DNA of 64,000 nt from Amycolatopsis mongoliensis (lineage in GTDB: Bacteria > Actinomycetota > Actinomycetes > Mycobacteriales > Pseudonocardiaceae): assembly GCF_030285665.1 (NCBI RefSeq), contig NZ_CP127295.1, forward strand, positions 1,612,001 to 1,676,000, in the 5' to 3' direction. The notes below the pieces were generated by a model, which was not told the origin of the DNA, did no database searches, and was given only the letters and a program-made list of their open reading frames with translations. Shown piece after piece: positions 17,844 through 26,462 of this stretch (positions are counted from its first letter, which is position 1; each line of letters opens with the position of its first letter). The position numbers and the translations under genes were made by a program.

Positions 17844-18668
17844 ATGGCCAGCAAGCCCAAGCAGCTGCTCGCGGAGTTGACGCACCCGGGTCCGCACGAG
17901 GTCCTGCGGGGCAACCTCGCCCTGGTCGGACTGCCCGGCGTGGTGTTCACGCCGCGCGCCGGGCTCGGGTTGCCGGCCGTTGCCTTCGGGCACGGATGGC
18001 TGCAGCCGCCCGATCGGTACCGGCAGCTGCTGCACCACCTCGCCAGCTGGGGCATCGTCGCCGCCGCGCCCGCGACCCAGCGCGGCCCGCTTCCGTCGCA
18101 CCGGTTGCTCGCCGCCGACCTGATGACCACCCTCGACGTCGTCACGACCGTGCGGCTCGGGCCGGACGGCATCAGCGTCGACCCGGCCAAGCTCGGGCTC
18201 GCCGGGCACTCGACCGGTGGTGGCTCCGCCGTCCTCGCCGCGGCTCAGGACGCGCTGGCCGAAAACCCGCGGATCAAAGCCGTCGCGACGATCACCGCCG
18301 CCCAGACGCTCCCGCCGGCCACCGAGTCGGCGAAGGCCATCACCGTCCCCGGCCTGCACCTCGCCGCCGAGGAGGACCTGGTCGCCCCGAAGATCGGGCA
18401 CGCCGAGGCGATCACGAACGCCTGGGGCGGCGAAGACGTCCAGCTGCGCATCCTCGGCAAGGCGACGCACCTGGGCGTCACCGAGGGCCGCCACTGGTCG
18501 CAGCTGATCATGCACGGCAAGCCGAACCGCAAGACGCAGCAGCTCACGCGCGCGCTGTTCACGGCCTTCTTCCTGACGCACCTGACGGGCACGGACAAGT
18601 ACCGGCCCCTGCTGGAAGCCGACATCAAGCGCGCCACCATCGAGCGCGAAGAAGAACCCGCCCACTGA
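17844..18668 (+). CDS. Alpha/beta hydrolase, dienelactone-hydrolase or cutinase-like
   Basis: This 274-aa cytosolic protein has no signal peptide. The nucleophile elbow is GHSTGGG, preceded by the region AFGHGWLQPPDRYRQLLHHL; the late histidine is probably in GKATHLGVTEG and the acid in LAAEEDLVAP. The fold resembles dienelactone-hydrolase and chlorophyllase/PETase-like proteins often annotated only as alpha/beta hydrolases in actinobacteria. The start ATG at 17844 lies just after the repeat region, with only a weak ribosome site. The substrate is unknown. It converges on the 155-aa T7SS-linked gene. Confidence 0.8.
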   Translation: MASKPKQLLAELTHPGPHEVLRGNLALVGLPGVVFTPRAGLGLPAVAFGHGWLQPPDRYRQLLHHLASWGIVAAAPATQRGPLPSHRLLAADLMTTLDVVTTVRLGPDGISVDPAKLGLAGHSTGGGSAVLAAAQDALAENPRIKAVATITAAQTLPPATESAKAITVPGLHLAAEEDLVAPKIGHAEAITNAWGGEDVQLRILGKATHLGVTEGRHWSQLIMHGKPNRKTQQLTRALFTAFFLTHLTGTDKYRPLLEADIKRATIEREEEPAH

Positions 18669-18673
18669 CACGA

Positions 18674-18701
18674 GAAGGACCCGGCCGGAGCCGGGCCCTT
18701 C
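18674..18701. terminator. Bidirectional terminator hairpin
   Basis: The 12-base arms (18674-18685 and 18690-18701) pair with one mismatch around a CGGA loop, between the convergent stops at 18668 and 18711. Confidence 0.65.
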
Positions 18702-18710
18702 CTCGAAAAC

Positions 18711-19178
18711 TCAGACCAGCCAGCTGGTGCTGGAGAAGTCGTCCTCGTCTTCCACCGGACGCGCGTGCCGCCCCCGCTTCGGCGGCTCCGGCGCGGCGGG
18801 AGCGGGAGGCGCCGGGGGTTCCGGCTGGGGCGCCACCGCCGCGGGCACCGGGGTGCCGTAGCTCGGCGTCGGGTAGGGCGTGCGGCCGGTGTCCGCTTCC
18901 TCGTCCTCGACGCCGAACTCCATCAGGGACTCGCGGCCCTTGTCGGCCAGCGTCTTCTCCGTCGCCCAGCCGCCCGCGCTCTGCTTGCGCTTGTTGAGCT
19001 CGTCCATGTGCTCGGCGTACTTCTGCGCGGCGGCGAGCTCGTTCTTCAGCCCCTCGCGGGCCTGCGTCTCGGCCTCCGCGACCCGGCGTTCGCGCAGGCC
19101 CCGCTGCTCGTCCTGCTCCCGAGCCGCGGCGTCCATCGTCGAGATCGCCGCGCGGTACCGGTCTTCGGCGCTGCTCAT
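18711..19178 (-). CDS. 155-aa coiled-coil and Pro-rich protein downstream of T7SS cargo
   Basis: This product is not recognised. It has no signal peptide or membrane segment. Residues 1-75 are charged and helical (repeated Arg/Glu/Gln, AETQAREGLKNELAAAQKYA), fitting a coiled coil. Residues 95-140 are Pro/Ala-rich (PQPEPPAPPAPAAPEPP), and the end is acidic (VEDEDDFSSTSW). It lies 19 bp after the 848-aa WXG-like protein in the same direction and is probably the third gene of that operon. A chaperone or accessory role for the secreted partner is possible but unproven. Confidence 0.7.
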   Translation of the reverse strand: MSSAEDRYRAAISTMDAAAREQDEQRGLRERRVAEAETQAREGLKNELAAAQKYAEHMDELNKRKQSAGGWATEKTLADKGRESLMEFGVEDEEADTGRTPYPTPSYGTPVPAAVAPQPEPPAPPAPAAPEPPKRGRHARPVEDEDDFSSTSWLV

Positions 19179-19197
19179 CGGCCCTCCTCAGCCCTGG

Positions 19198-21744
19198 TCA
19201 CCGGTCGTACCGGATCGAACGGTCGCCCTCGTCGTCCAGCGATCCGCTGATCCGGCCCTTGGCGCCGCTCGTTTCGAAGACGCCGCCCTCGATGCGGTAC
19301 TGGCTGGGCCCGCGCTGCTGATCGCCGCCACCGCCGCCACCCGGCGCGCCGCCCATGCCGCCCATCATGCCCATGCCGCCCATGCCGCTCATCCCGCCGG
19401 ACGAGCTCGCCGCGGCCTGGTGCGCGCCCGGGTCGACCGGGGTCGCGCCGAGCCCGCTGCCGTCGGACATCGGCATCGACGCGTCGATGCCCGTCTGCGC
19501 ACCGGGGTCCAGCGACACGGCGCCGGCGAAGTCCGGGGATCCGCCGCCGGTCACGGCGGACCCGAAGTCGCTCGCCCCGGCCGTGGTCGTCGCGTCGCCG
19601 CCACCACCGGCCACTCCGGCGTCACCGCCGCCGACCCCGGCATCGGCCGTGGCCATCGCCGGCTCGGCGCCGACACTGCCGCCGAAGTCGCCGGAGAAGT
19701 CCTGGCCACCCGGGGTGGTGAACCCGCCCCCGCCCGAAGCGGCCGCCGCGCCCTGGGTGAAGCCCGGGTCCGGGTTGTCCGGCGCCGGGTCCTTCGTCAG
19801 CGGCGACTCGGCGTCCTTGTCGTGCTGGATCGCGGAGCTGCTGCCGTCGGTCGCCGACGCGGGGTCGGTCTTGAGGTCGCCGGCCTTGGGGTCGTCCTTC
19901 TCGTCGAGCGTGTACGTCGTCGGCTCGCCCTTGCCGTCGTCGACGGTCACGATCGTCGGGCCGTCCGGCCCCTCCGGCCGCTCGGCCGTGATCTCGAGGT
20001 TGCCGTCCTTGATGTGGATCTTGCCGTCGGGACCCGGCTTGTAGCTGCCGTCGGCCGACGGCTGCCCGTCCTTGCCGGCCTGCTGCGAGCCCTGCGGGCC
20101 GAAGCTGCTGTCGCCGTCCTTGGCGCCGTCCTTGCCGTCCTTGCCGGCCTCGGCCTTGTCGTCGTCACCCCAGTCGAGGTGGTAGTCCTTCTTGTTGCCG
20201 TGGCCGTCGTCCACGGAGATGTCCTGCTTGCCCTCCTTGTCGGGCTCGGACATCTCGATCGTGTTGTCGCCCTTCTTGACCGACACCGTGTCGGTGTCGT
20301 CGGTGTCCTTGATGGCTTCACCGGTCGTCGGGTCGATCGGGTACGGCTTGCCGGTGGCCGGGTCGACCTCGAGGGGCTGGCCGGTGATCGGGTTCTTCCC
20401 GTCCTCGGGCTTCGCCGGGTCGTCGGTCTTGGGCGGCTCGGCCGCCGACGGCGTCGTGCTGCCGCCCCCGCCCGTGCTGCCGCCGCCACCGGTGCTGCCC
20501 CCGCCGCCGGTGGACCCGCCGCCGCCGTTCGAGCCGCCGCCCGTGTCGCCGCCGTTCCCGTTGTGCGTGTCGCCGCCGCCCTTGTCGCCCCCGCCGTCGT
20601 TCTTGGCCTCGGTGAGCTGGTTGCGGTAGCCGTCCATGAACCGCTCGAGCGCGCCGAACTGCTGGTCGATGGTGTCCTTGGCGGACTTGCAGGAGCCGTT
20701 GAAGGCGTTGATCAGGCTCTGGTACTCGGTCGCGAACGCGCCGTCACGCCAGTAGCGGCAGACGTTGCGGCCGTACTCCTTGTTCTCGTCGTTGAAGCCG
20801 CAGTCGTCGTTCTGCAGCCGCTCGGCGAGGTTCGTCTGGTTGCCGTTCTTCGCGTTGACCGCGTCGACCCAGCCGGCGACCTTCATGAAGTCGTCGAACT
20901 CCTCGGTGTCGCCGTTGGCGATCTTGAGGACGTCCCGGGCCATGGTGATGTCGGCTTGGGCGACCGTCGTGCGGTGCAGCTGCAGGACCTCGTCGACCTT
21001 CTTCTTGACGGCGTCGTAGACGTGCGTCACGGTCTGCGGGATCAGCTTCGCGGCGCCGTCGATCTGCTGCGAAAGCTCCTTGGCGTGCGGCTTGATCGCC
21101 TCGTCGTACTTGATCTCCGCCGCGTTCGCACCCTTGCCCTTCCACTCCCCGAAGAGGGTCTGGAGCTCGGTGTCGCTCTTCGTGAGCGTGTCCTCGACGA
21201 CCTTGTGCGCCTTGGAAAGGTCGTCGGCCTCGGTGAGGAACTTCTGGAACTGGATGCCGCGGTTCTCGTGGAACTTGTCCTTGATGTCCTTCTGCGAGTC
21301 GATGTGGCCGGACCCGCCCTTGATCTTGTTCCAGATCTCGTCGGTCCACTGGACCAGGAAGTCGACCGTGACGTTGCCCTGGTCGAGCATTTCGTCGGAG
21401 CTCTTCGCGCCGGCCCCCAACGTCGGCGTCGCGATTCCGTCGAGGTTCTTCTTGGCGGTGTTCTTGCGGTCGGTCTGGGCCTGCTGCTCCTTGCCCTTGG
21501 CCGCCGATTCCTGCTGTGCTTCCTTGAGCGCGTTGTCGACGTCCTCGTCCGAACCGGACGGCGCCAGCGGGGTCGTCAGCCAGTTCCGGTCGGAATACCC
21601 GTCGATGTACTCCTTGGCGTACTTTTCTTCTTCGTCGTTGAAGTTCCAGGTCGCCTTGTCGTACGCCTCCATGAGCGCGGACTTCTTTTCCATGGAGACG
21701 TTCGGGTCGTCGAGGACCTTCTTGATTTCCGCCCAGTCGGCCAT
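19198..21744 (-). CDS. 848-aa T7SS cargo-like protein with helical N-terminal and Gly-rich C-terminal regions
   Basis: This is a large, probably exported protein without a Sec signal peptide. Residues 1-380 are predicted helical and hydrophilic, with WNK, WTD and WKGKG motifs typical of WXG/PPE-type T7SS substrates. A Gly/Ser-rich repeat linker follows (about 390-425, runs of GGGGSTGGGGSTGG), then an acidic, Asp/Lys-rich region (430-680) with a repeated DPATGKPYPIDPTTG theme, and a Gly/Met-rich tail (GMSGMGGMGMMGGMGG). Its ATG overlaps the stop of the EspC-like gene by one base (TAATG). This EspC-like plus large partner arrangement recalls EspC/EspB cargo pairs. Function is unknown. Confidence 0.75.
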   Translation of the reverse strand: MADWAEIKKVLDDPNVSMEKKSALMEAYDKATWNFNDEEEKYAKEYIDGYSDRNWLTTPLAPSGSDEDVDNALKEAQQESAAKGKEQQAQTDRKNTAKKNLDGIATPTLGAGAKSSDEMLDQGNVTVDFLVQWTDEIWNKIKGGSGHIDSQKDIKDKFHENRGIQFQKFLTEADDLSKAHKVVEDTLTKSDTELQTLFGEWKGKGANAAEIKYDEAIKPHAKELSQQIDGAAKLIPQTVTHVYDAVKKKVDEVLQLHRTTVAQADITMARDVLKIANGDTEEFDDFMKVAGWVDAVNAKNGNQTNLAERLQNDDCGFNDENKEYGRNVCRYWRDGAFATEYQSLINAFNGSCKSAKDTIDQQFGALERFMDGYRNQLTEAKNDGGGDKGGGDTHNGNGGDTGGGSNGGGGSTGGGGSTGGGGSTGGGGSTTPSAAEPPKTDDPAKPEDGKNPITGQPLEVDPATGKPYPIDPTTGEAIKDTDDTDTVSVKKGDNTIEMSEPDKEGKQDISVDDGHGNKKDYHLDWGDDDKAEAGKDGKDGAKDGDSSFGPQGSQQAGKDGQPSADGSYKPGPDGKIHIKDGNLEITAERPEGPDGPTIVTVDDGKGEPTTYTLDEKDDPKAGDLKTDPASATDGSSSAIQHDKDAESPLTKDPAPDNPDPGFTQGAAAASGGGGFTTPGGQDFSGDFGGSVGAEPAMATADAGVGGGDAGVAGGGGDATTTAGASDFGSAVTGGGSPDFAGAVSLDPGAQTGIDASMPMSDGSGLGATPVDPGAHQAAASSSGGMSGMGGMGMMGGMGGAPGGGGGGDQQRGPSQYRIEGGVFETSGAKGRISGSLDDEGDRSIRYDR

Positions 21745-22055
21745 TACTTGCTCCCCGCCGCGTTCGCCTGCGCGCCGGCGTTCGATTCCTGCGCGGAATA
21801 CTTGGAGCCGGCCGTGCCGATCCCGCTGCCGAGGTTCATCAACGCGTTCGACAGCCCGGTCATGCCCGCGCCGATCTCGTCGATCCCGGACTTGTACTTG
21901 CCGTAGCCGTCACCGTGGACACGGCCGAAGTCCGCCTGCGCGATTTCGGTCGGCGCGACCTTCTTGGCCTCGGCGGCCGGGTCGTCCGCGACGTCGTTGA
22001 GGCGGACCTGCGCCCGCGTCATCGCCTCAGAACTCGCTTCGTAACCGTTTGGCAT
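21744..22055 (-). CDS. EspC-like ESX secretion-associated protein
   Basis: This 103-aa helical protein starts MPNGYEASSEAMTRAQVRLN and contains KYKSGIDEIGAGMTGLSNAL, with the length and helix-turn-helix layout of the EspC/DUF2580 group of T7SS proteins. It has no signal peptide and no cysteine. A GGGGG ribosome site lies upstream of the ATG at 22055. It is the first gene of a three-gene set with the 848-aa and 155-aa proteins and is followed with a one-base overlap, so a secreted heterodimer with the 848-aa product is likely. A second EspC-like gene is at 41961. Confidence 0.7.
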   Translation of the reverse strand: MPNGYEASSEAMTRAQVRLNDVADDPAAEAKKVAPTEIAQADFGRVHGDGYGKYKSGIDEIGAGMTGLSNALMNLGSGIGTAGSKYSAQESNAGAQANAAGSK

Positions 22056-22198
22056 GGTCGGCTTGCCCCCTTCGATCCACAGCCCCTGTTCCGGGTGTCA
22101 AGACTGTGACGCACCCGGACGCCGATCGGTGCCGTCGCAGATGCACACAGAGTCTAGCGTTCGGCCGAGCGGCCGACCTGGGCTTTGCCCAACTGCAC

Positions 22199-22462
22199 TC
22201 ACCCGGTGGGTGGCTGCGCGGCCAGTGCCTCGGAAATGACTTCGGCGACGCCGCGGACGTCCACCAGCCGGTCGAGCTCGTCAAGGTCGACGGAGACGCC
22301 GTACCGCACCTCGACCCGGGCGAGCAGCTGGACGCGCTGGCGGGACGTCATGCCGATGTCGTCGAACGGCGTCGTGTCCGTCAACCGCTCGAGCGGGAGC
22401 TGCAGCGCGGTGCAGACGATCTTCCTGATCTCGTCGGCGTGGGCGGCGGCCGGGTCAGTCAT
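22199..22462 (-). CDS. Stand-alone acyl carrier protein
   Basis: This 87-aa carrier protein has the phosphopantetheine site GMTSRQRV with Ser40 as attachment residue (the usual DSL is replaced by TSR), flanked by helices LQLPLERLTDTTPFDDI and YGVSVDLDELDRLVDV. The start is ATG at 22462, overlapping the end of the fatty-acyl-AMP ligase by eight bases. Tight coupling indicates that the ligase loads a fatty acid onto this carrier. It is separate from primary fatty-acid synthesis genes, so a specialised acyl chain is expected. The EspC-like gene follows 143 bp downstream. Confidence 0.9.
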   Translation of the reverse strand: MTDPAAAHADEIRKIVCTALQLPLERLTDTTPFDDIGMTSRQRVQLLARVEVRYGVSVDLDELDRLVDVRGVAEVISEALAAQPPTG

Positions 22463-23996
22463 GGCGCCCATTCTCGCCCCACCAGCGATCGCGGGCCGCG
22501 GCGCGGGACACCTTGCCGCTGGAGGTCCGCGGCACCGCACCCGGCGGCACCAGCCACAGGGCGCGCAACGGCAGGTCGTGGCCCGCGGACACGGCCCGCC
22601 GCACGGCCGTCTCGACGCCGTCGCGGCCGGTGCAGCCGACGACGACGGCCACTCCCTCACCGTGGCCGTCCCGCACCGCGAACGCGGCGACGCGGCCGGC
22701 CCGGACGCTCGGGTGCGCCGCTTCGACCGTGGCTTCGATGTCCTGCGGGTAGTGGTTGCGGCCGTCGACGATGATCAGGTCCTTGAGCCGGCCGGTGACG
22801 TACAGCAGGCCGTCGTGGACGAACCCGAGGTCGCCGGTGCGGAGCCAGCCGTCCTCGGTGAAGGTGTCGCCGCGGTCCGGCCGGCCCCAGTAGCCGTCGG
22901 CGACGTTGGGGCCGGACACCCAGATCTCTTTGTCGACAATGCGGAGGCGCTGGCCGTACGGCCGCCCCACGGACACCAGCTCGCCGCGGTCGAACGTCGT
23001 CACGGTGGCACCCTCGTCGCCCGCGCTCGTGACGAACACCGTCGCTTCGGCCAGCCCGTAACACGGCTTGTGCGCCGCGCGCGGCAGCCCGAACGGCGCG
23101 AAAGCCCGCTCGAACGCCTCGACGGTGGCCGCGCGGACCGGCTCGCTGCCGTTGAGCACGGAGTTGACGTGCGAGAGGTCGACGTCCTCCAGCTCCCCCG
23201 CGGCCTCGGCGGCCAGGTCGAAGGCGAAGTTCGGCGCGGCGGTGATCGCGCCGGGGTGCTCGGCCAGCAGCCGGATCCAGCGCAACGGGTCGCGGACGAA
23301 CTCCATCGGCGTGAAGAACACCGAGTGCGCGCCGAGGAAGACGGGCGTGCCGACGAGCAGCACGAGCCCCATGTCGTGGAAGAACGGCACCCAGCCGGCG
23401 AGGTGGGTGGACGCGTCGGCGTGGTAGCACCGCGTGGTCTGCCAGCAGGCGGCCACCAGCGCGCGGTGCGAGATCACCGCGCCGGCCGGGCGGCGCGTCG
23501 AGCCCGACGTGTACTGCAGGTACGCGGGGTCGGTCATCGCCACCTCGGCGGGCGGCTCGGCGTCGTCGGGCCCGATGTCCTCGATCGCGAGCGCGGCCAC
23601 CGGCGGGACCTTGTCGAGGAGGTCCTTCGAGGTCAGGCAGGCCGCCGGGGCGGCGTCCGCGAAGGCCGATTCGATCCGGGCGCGGCCGGTCCGGCCGACT
23701 GGGACGGACAGCGGCACCGCGACGCGGCCCGCGTAGAGCGTGCCGAGGAAGGCCACGACGTACCCGAGGTCCTGGCGGGCCACGATCGCCACGCGGTCGC
23801 CCGGCCGGGTGAAGCGGCGCAGCTCACGCGCGACGCCGCGGACGCGGTCGAGCACCTGGGGCCAGGTCAGGGTCCGGTCGGCGGGACCCGGGAAGGTGCG
23901 GCACGTGAACGCGGGACGGTCTTCGGCGGCGTTGCGGAGCAGGTGGTCCGTGAACGGCGTGGTCAGGACGTCTTCCGGGACATCTGCGGGCGGCAC
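22455..23996 (-). CDS. Fatty-acyl-AMP ligase (FAAL)
   Basis: This 513-aa ANL-family enzyme activates a fatty acid as acyl-AMP and passes it to an acyl carrier protein. It shows LQYTSGSTRRPAGAVISH (P-loop), the FAAL hallmark VPFFHDMGLVLLVG, NFAFDLAAEA, the A5 motif CYGLAEATVFVTS, and WLRTGDLGFVHDGLLYVTGR with DLIIVDGRNHYPQDIE. These match FadD-type FAALs rather than CoA ligases. The GTG at 23996 has AGGA upstream. The downstream ACP overlaps it, and a P450-like gene starts only 30 bp away on the other strand, so the three form a small lipid-processing module. Confidence 0.9.
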   Translation of the reverse strand: MPPADVPEDVLTTPFTDHLLRNAAEDRPAFTCRTFPGPADRTLTWPQVLDRVRGVARELRRFTRPGDRVAIVARQDLGYVVAFLGTLYAGRVAVPLSVPVGRTGRARIESAFADAAPAACLTSKDLLDKVPPVAALAIEDIGPDDAEPPAEVAMTDPAYLQYTSGSTRRPAGAVISHRALVAACWQTTRCYHADASTHLAGWVPFFHDMGLVLLVGTPVFLGAHSVFFTPMEFVRDPLRWIRLLAEHPGAITAAPNFAFDLAAEAAGELEDVDLSHVNSVLNGSEPVRAATVEAFERAFAPFGLPRAAHKPCYGLAEATVFVTSAGDEGATVTTFDRGELVSVGRPYGQRLRIVDKEIWVSGPNVADGYWGRPDRGDTFTEDGWLRTGDLGFVHDGLLYVTGRLKDLIIVDGRNHYPQDIEATVEAAHPSVRAGRVAAFAVRDGHGEGVAVVVGCTGRDGVETAVRRAVSAGHDLPLRALWLVPPGAVPRTSSGKVSRAAARDRWWGENGRHD

Positions 23997-24026
23997 GGGC
24001 TCATCCTGCCCTACCGTGGGCAGGCG

Positions 24027-24905
24027 ATGGACGAGTTCGAACGGCACGGGATCGGCGTGGTCTCCGGCCGCGACGCGTGCGTGCACGCCCTGCGTTCCCC
24101 CGGCCTGACGTCCGACCCCGGCGGCGGCTCGCCCAGCGTGCTGCTGCGCGACGGCGACGGCCACGCGCGGGTGCGCGGGGTGCTGCGGGAGATCATCGCC
24201 GGGCTGGAGCCGCTCCCGGACTCCGTGCGCGCGGCGATCGAAGCCGTCGTGGGCGGGCTGGGGACGTCGTTCGACCTCGTGCGCGACTTCGCGCGGCCGG
24301 TCGCGGGCGCGGTGACGTCGGCGGTGCTGGGCGTGCCCCTCGACGACGTCTTCCTGGACCACCTGGAGAAGACGACGGCGAACCTCGACGTCTTCGGCGG
24401 CACCGACCGGGCGGGGCAGGCGTCGGCGTTCCGGCTGGCGGTGCAGCTGAGCCGGACGCCGGCCGGGCCGGGCGGTCTGACGGCGTTGCGGGCAGCCCAC
24501 GCGGCCGGCCGGCTCGACGACGACGAGCTGATGCTGAACCCGGTGGTGCTGGCGCACGCCGCCTACGAGAACTCGCTGAACTTCCTGGCCTGCGCCGGGC
24601 TGGAGCTGGCTTCGTCGCCCACGCCGAAAAGCGTGCGCGAGCTGGTGACGTCGATCTGCCCGGCCCGGTACGTCCTGCGCTTCGGCCCGGACGGCCCGCT
24701 GGCGGTGTCGCTCACCGACGGGCTCCCGTTCGGCCTGGGCAGCCACGCGTGCCCCGGGTCGGGAGTCGCGCTGGCCGAGGGCGAGGTCGCGCTCGGCGCG
24801 TTGGCGAAGCTCCTCGACGGCGGCTGCCAAGTCCAGGACGTGCGGTGGAAGAGCCACCCGGTGTTCCACGGCTTGGCCTCGGCGCAGGTTGTCGTGAGTG
24901 TTTAG
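24027..24905 (+). CDS. Short, degenerate cytochrome P450-like protein
   Basis: The 292-aa product has a typical haem loop FGLGSHACPG with the axial cysteine at residue 242, and an LRDGDGHARVRGVLRE region matching the C-helix of P450s. It is about 110 residues shorter than usual: the first part is missing, the I-helix lacks the usual AGxET (AAYENSLNF instead), and I see no ExxR in the K-helix (VRELVTSICPARYV). It may bind haem yet lack oxygenase activity, or be decaying. It diverges from the FAAL gene with a 30-bp gap and ends in a hairpin shared with glmM. Confidence 0.75.
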   Translation: MDEFERHGIGVVSGRDACVHALRSPGLTSDPGGGSPSVLLRDGDGHARVRGVLREIIAGLEPLPDSVRAAIEAVVGGLGTSFDLVRDFARPVAGAVTSAVLGVPLDDVFLDHLEKTTANLDVFGGTDRAGQASAFRLAVQLSRTPAGPGGLTALRAAHAAGRLDDDELMLNPVVLAHAAYENSLNFLACAGLELASSPTPKSVRELVTSICPARYVLRFGPDGPLAVSLTDGLPFGLGSHACPGSGVALAEGEVALGALAKLLDGGCQVQDVRWKSHPVFHGLASAQVVVSV

Positions 24906-24936
24906 GGCGGTTCTAACCGCCCTAAACACTCACGAC
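24891..24936. terminator. Perfect 22-bp hairpin at the P450-like/glmM junction
   Basis: The arms at 24891-24912 and 24915-24936 pair fully with two bases between them. The left arm contains the stop codon of the P450-like gene; glmM ends five bases beyond the right arm. The core is nearly the same as in the hairpin at 7665-7712. Confidence 0.85.
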
Positions 24937-24940
24937 GGGG

Positions 24941-26275
24941 TTACGAGACCGCTGAGACGACGCCGGCCAGGCGGTCGGCCGCGGCCTGGGCCGTGGCCTG
25001 CGCCGGGGCCTCCACCATCACGCGGACCAGCTGCTCGGTGCCGGACGGGCGCAGCAGCACCCGGCCCTCCTCGCCCAGCTCGGCCTCGACCTCGCCGACG
25101 GCGTCGCGGACCTCGCTGGAGTCCGCCACCGCCGCCTTGTCCGCGACCGGGACGTTCACCAGGACCTGCGGCAGCCGGTTCATCACGGCCGCCAGGTCTT
25201 CGAGGGACTTGCCCGTCTCGGCCATGCGGCTCATCAGGCGCAGCGCCGTGAGCAGGCCGTCGCCGGTGGTGGCGTGCGCCGGCAGCACGACGTGGCCGGA
25301 CTGCTCGCCGCCGAGGGCGAAGCCGCTCGCGCGCAGCTCCTCGAGGACGTAGCGGTCGCCCACCGCCGTCGTGACGACGGAGATGCCGTGGGCCTTCATG
25401 GCCAGGTGCAGCCCGAGGTTGCTCATCACGGTCGCGACCAGCGTGTCCTTGACCAGCTCGCCGGACTCGGCGAACGCGAGCGCCAGCACCGCCATGATCT
25501 GGTCGCCGTCCACCAGCTCACCGGCGGAGTCGACGGCCACGCAGCGGTCGGCGTCGCCGTCGTGGGCGATGCCCAGGTCGGCGCCGTGCGCGACGACCGC
25601 CTCGCGCAGCTTGTCGGGGTGGTTCGAGCCGCAGTGCTCGTTGATGTTGACGCCGTCCGGCTCCGCGTACAGCGCGACGACCTCGGCGCCGGCGCGGCGG
25701 TAGACCTCGGGGGCGGCGGCCGACGACGCGCCGTTCGCGCAGTCGACGACGACCTTCAGCCCCGCGAGCGAGTGCGGCGTGGCACTGAGCAGGTGGGTGG
25801 CGTAGCGGTCGAGGGCGTCGTCGACGTCGTGGACACGGCCCACGCCGGCGCCGGTCGGGCGGACCGCGTCGCCGGACAGGCCGGCTTCGATCTCGTCCTC
25901 GATGCCGTCGGGGAGCTTGTGCCCGCCCGCGGCGAAGAGCTTGATGCCGTTGTCGGGCATCGGGTTGTGCGACGCGGAGATCATCACGCCGAGGTCGGCC
26001 TCGAGCGAGCCGACCAGGTAGGCGACGGCCGGCGTCGGCAGCACGCCTACGCGGAGCACGTCGGCCCCCGCGGAGGTCAGGCCCGCCACGACGGCGGCTT
26101 CGAGCATCTCGCCGCTGGCGCGCGGGTCGCGGCCGACGACCGCGACCGGCCGGTGCGAGCGGTCGTGCGCGGCCAGCACGCGGGCGGCGCTGGCGGCCAG
26201 CGCCAGCGCGAGCTCGGGCGTCAGCTCGGCGTTGGCCAGGCCACGGACCCCGTCGGTACCGAACAGGCGTGCCAT
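24941..26275 (-). CDS. glmM: Phosphoglucosamine mutase
   Basis: GlmM converts glucosamine 6-phosphate to glucosamine 1-phosphate on the way to UDP-GlcNAc. The 444-aa protein has the N-terminal FGTDGVRG, the phosphoserine loop [13 protein letters not shown] with catalytic Ser102, the metal-binding AHDGDADRC, the sugar-binding GGEQSGHVV, and the C-terminal phosphate loop [13 protein letters not shown]. It lies downstream of rpsI, as in mycobacteria (Rv3441c-Rv3443c), but a strong terminator at 26406-26441 separates them, so a promoter is expected in 26276-26398. Confidence 0.96.
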   Translation of the reverse strand: MARLFGTDGVRGLANAELTPELALALAASAARVLAAHDRSHRPVAVVGRDPRASGEMLEAAVVAGLTSAGADVLRVGVLPTPAVAYLVGSLEADLGVMISASHNPMPDNGIKLFAAGGHKLPDGIEDEIEAGLSGDAVRPTGAGVGRVHDVDDALDRYATHLLSATPHSLAGLKVVVDCANGASSAAAPEVYRRAGAEVVALYAEPDGVNINEHCGSNHPDKLREAVVAHGADLGIAHDGDADRCVAVDSAGELVDGDQIMAVLALAFAESGELVKDTLVATVMSNLGLHLAMKAHGISVVTTAVGDRYVLEELRASGFALGGEQSGHVVLPAHATTGDGLLTALRLMSRMAETGKSLEDLAAVMNRLPQVLVNVPVADKAAVADSSEVRDAVGEVEAELGEEGRVLLRPSGTEQLVRVMVEAPAQATAQAAADRLAGVVSAVS

Positions 26276-26395
26276 CGATCGACCTCCTCAGTGCGGTTAC
26301 GACAGCGCAACCAACCACGACAACCTAGCGGCCCGTCCGGCCGCGCTTCCCCCACCCCGATGTCGTTCCGGACCCCGGAACCGACACAGGTCCCC

Positions 26396-26441
26396 CTGAA
26401 AAACGCCGGAGCGCCCATCCGTGGACGGATGGGCGCTCCGG
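26396..26441 (-). terminator. Rho-independent terminator of rplM-rpsI
   Basis: The perfect 16-bp arms (26406-26421, 26426-26441) surround a four-base loop. On the minus strand they are followed by CG and five U residues (26403-26399). It lies 21 bp past the rpsI stop. Confidence 0.9.
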
Positions 26442-26462
26442 TGGGTTGCGCCAGAGGCGCGA

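Noticed and set aside
18880..21906. A 1008-codon plus-strand frame opposite the 848-aa cargo gene
   Set aside because: Low-complexity Val/Leu/Arg sequence without any motif; the minus-strand gene has one-base coupling with its neighbour and a ribosome site.
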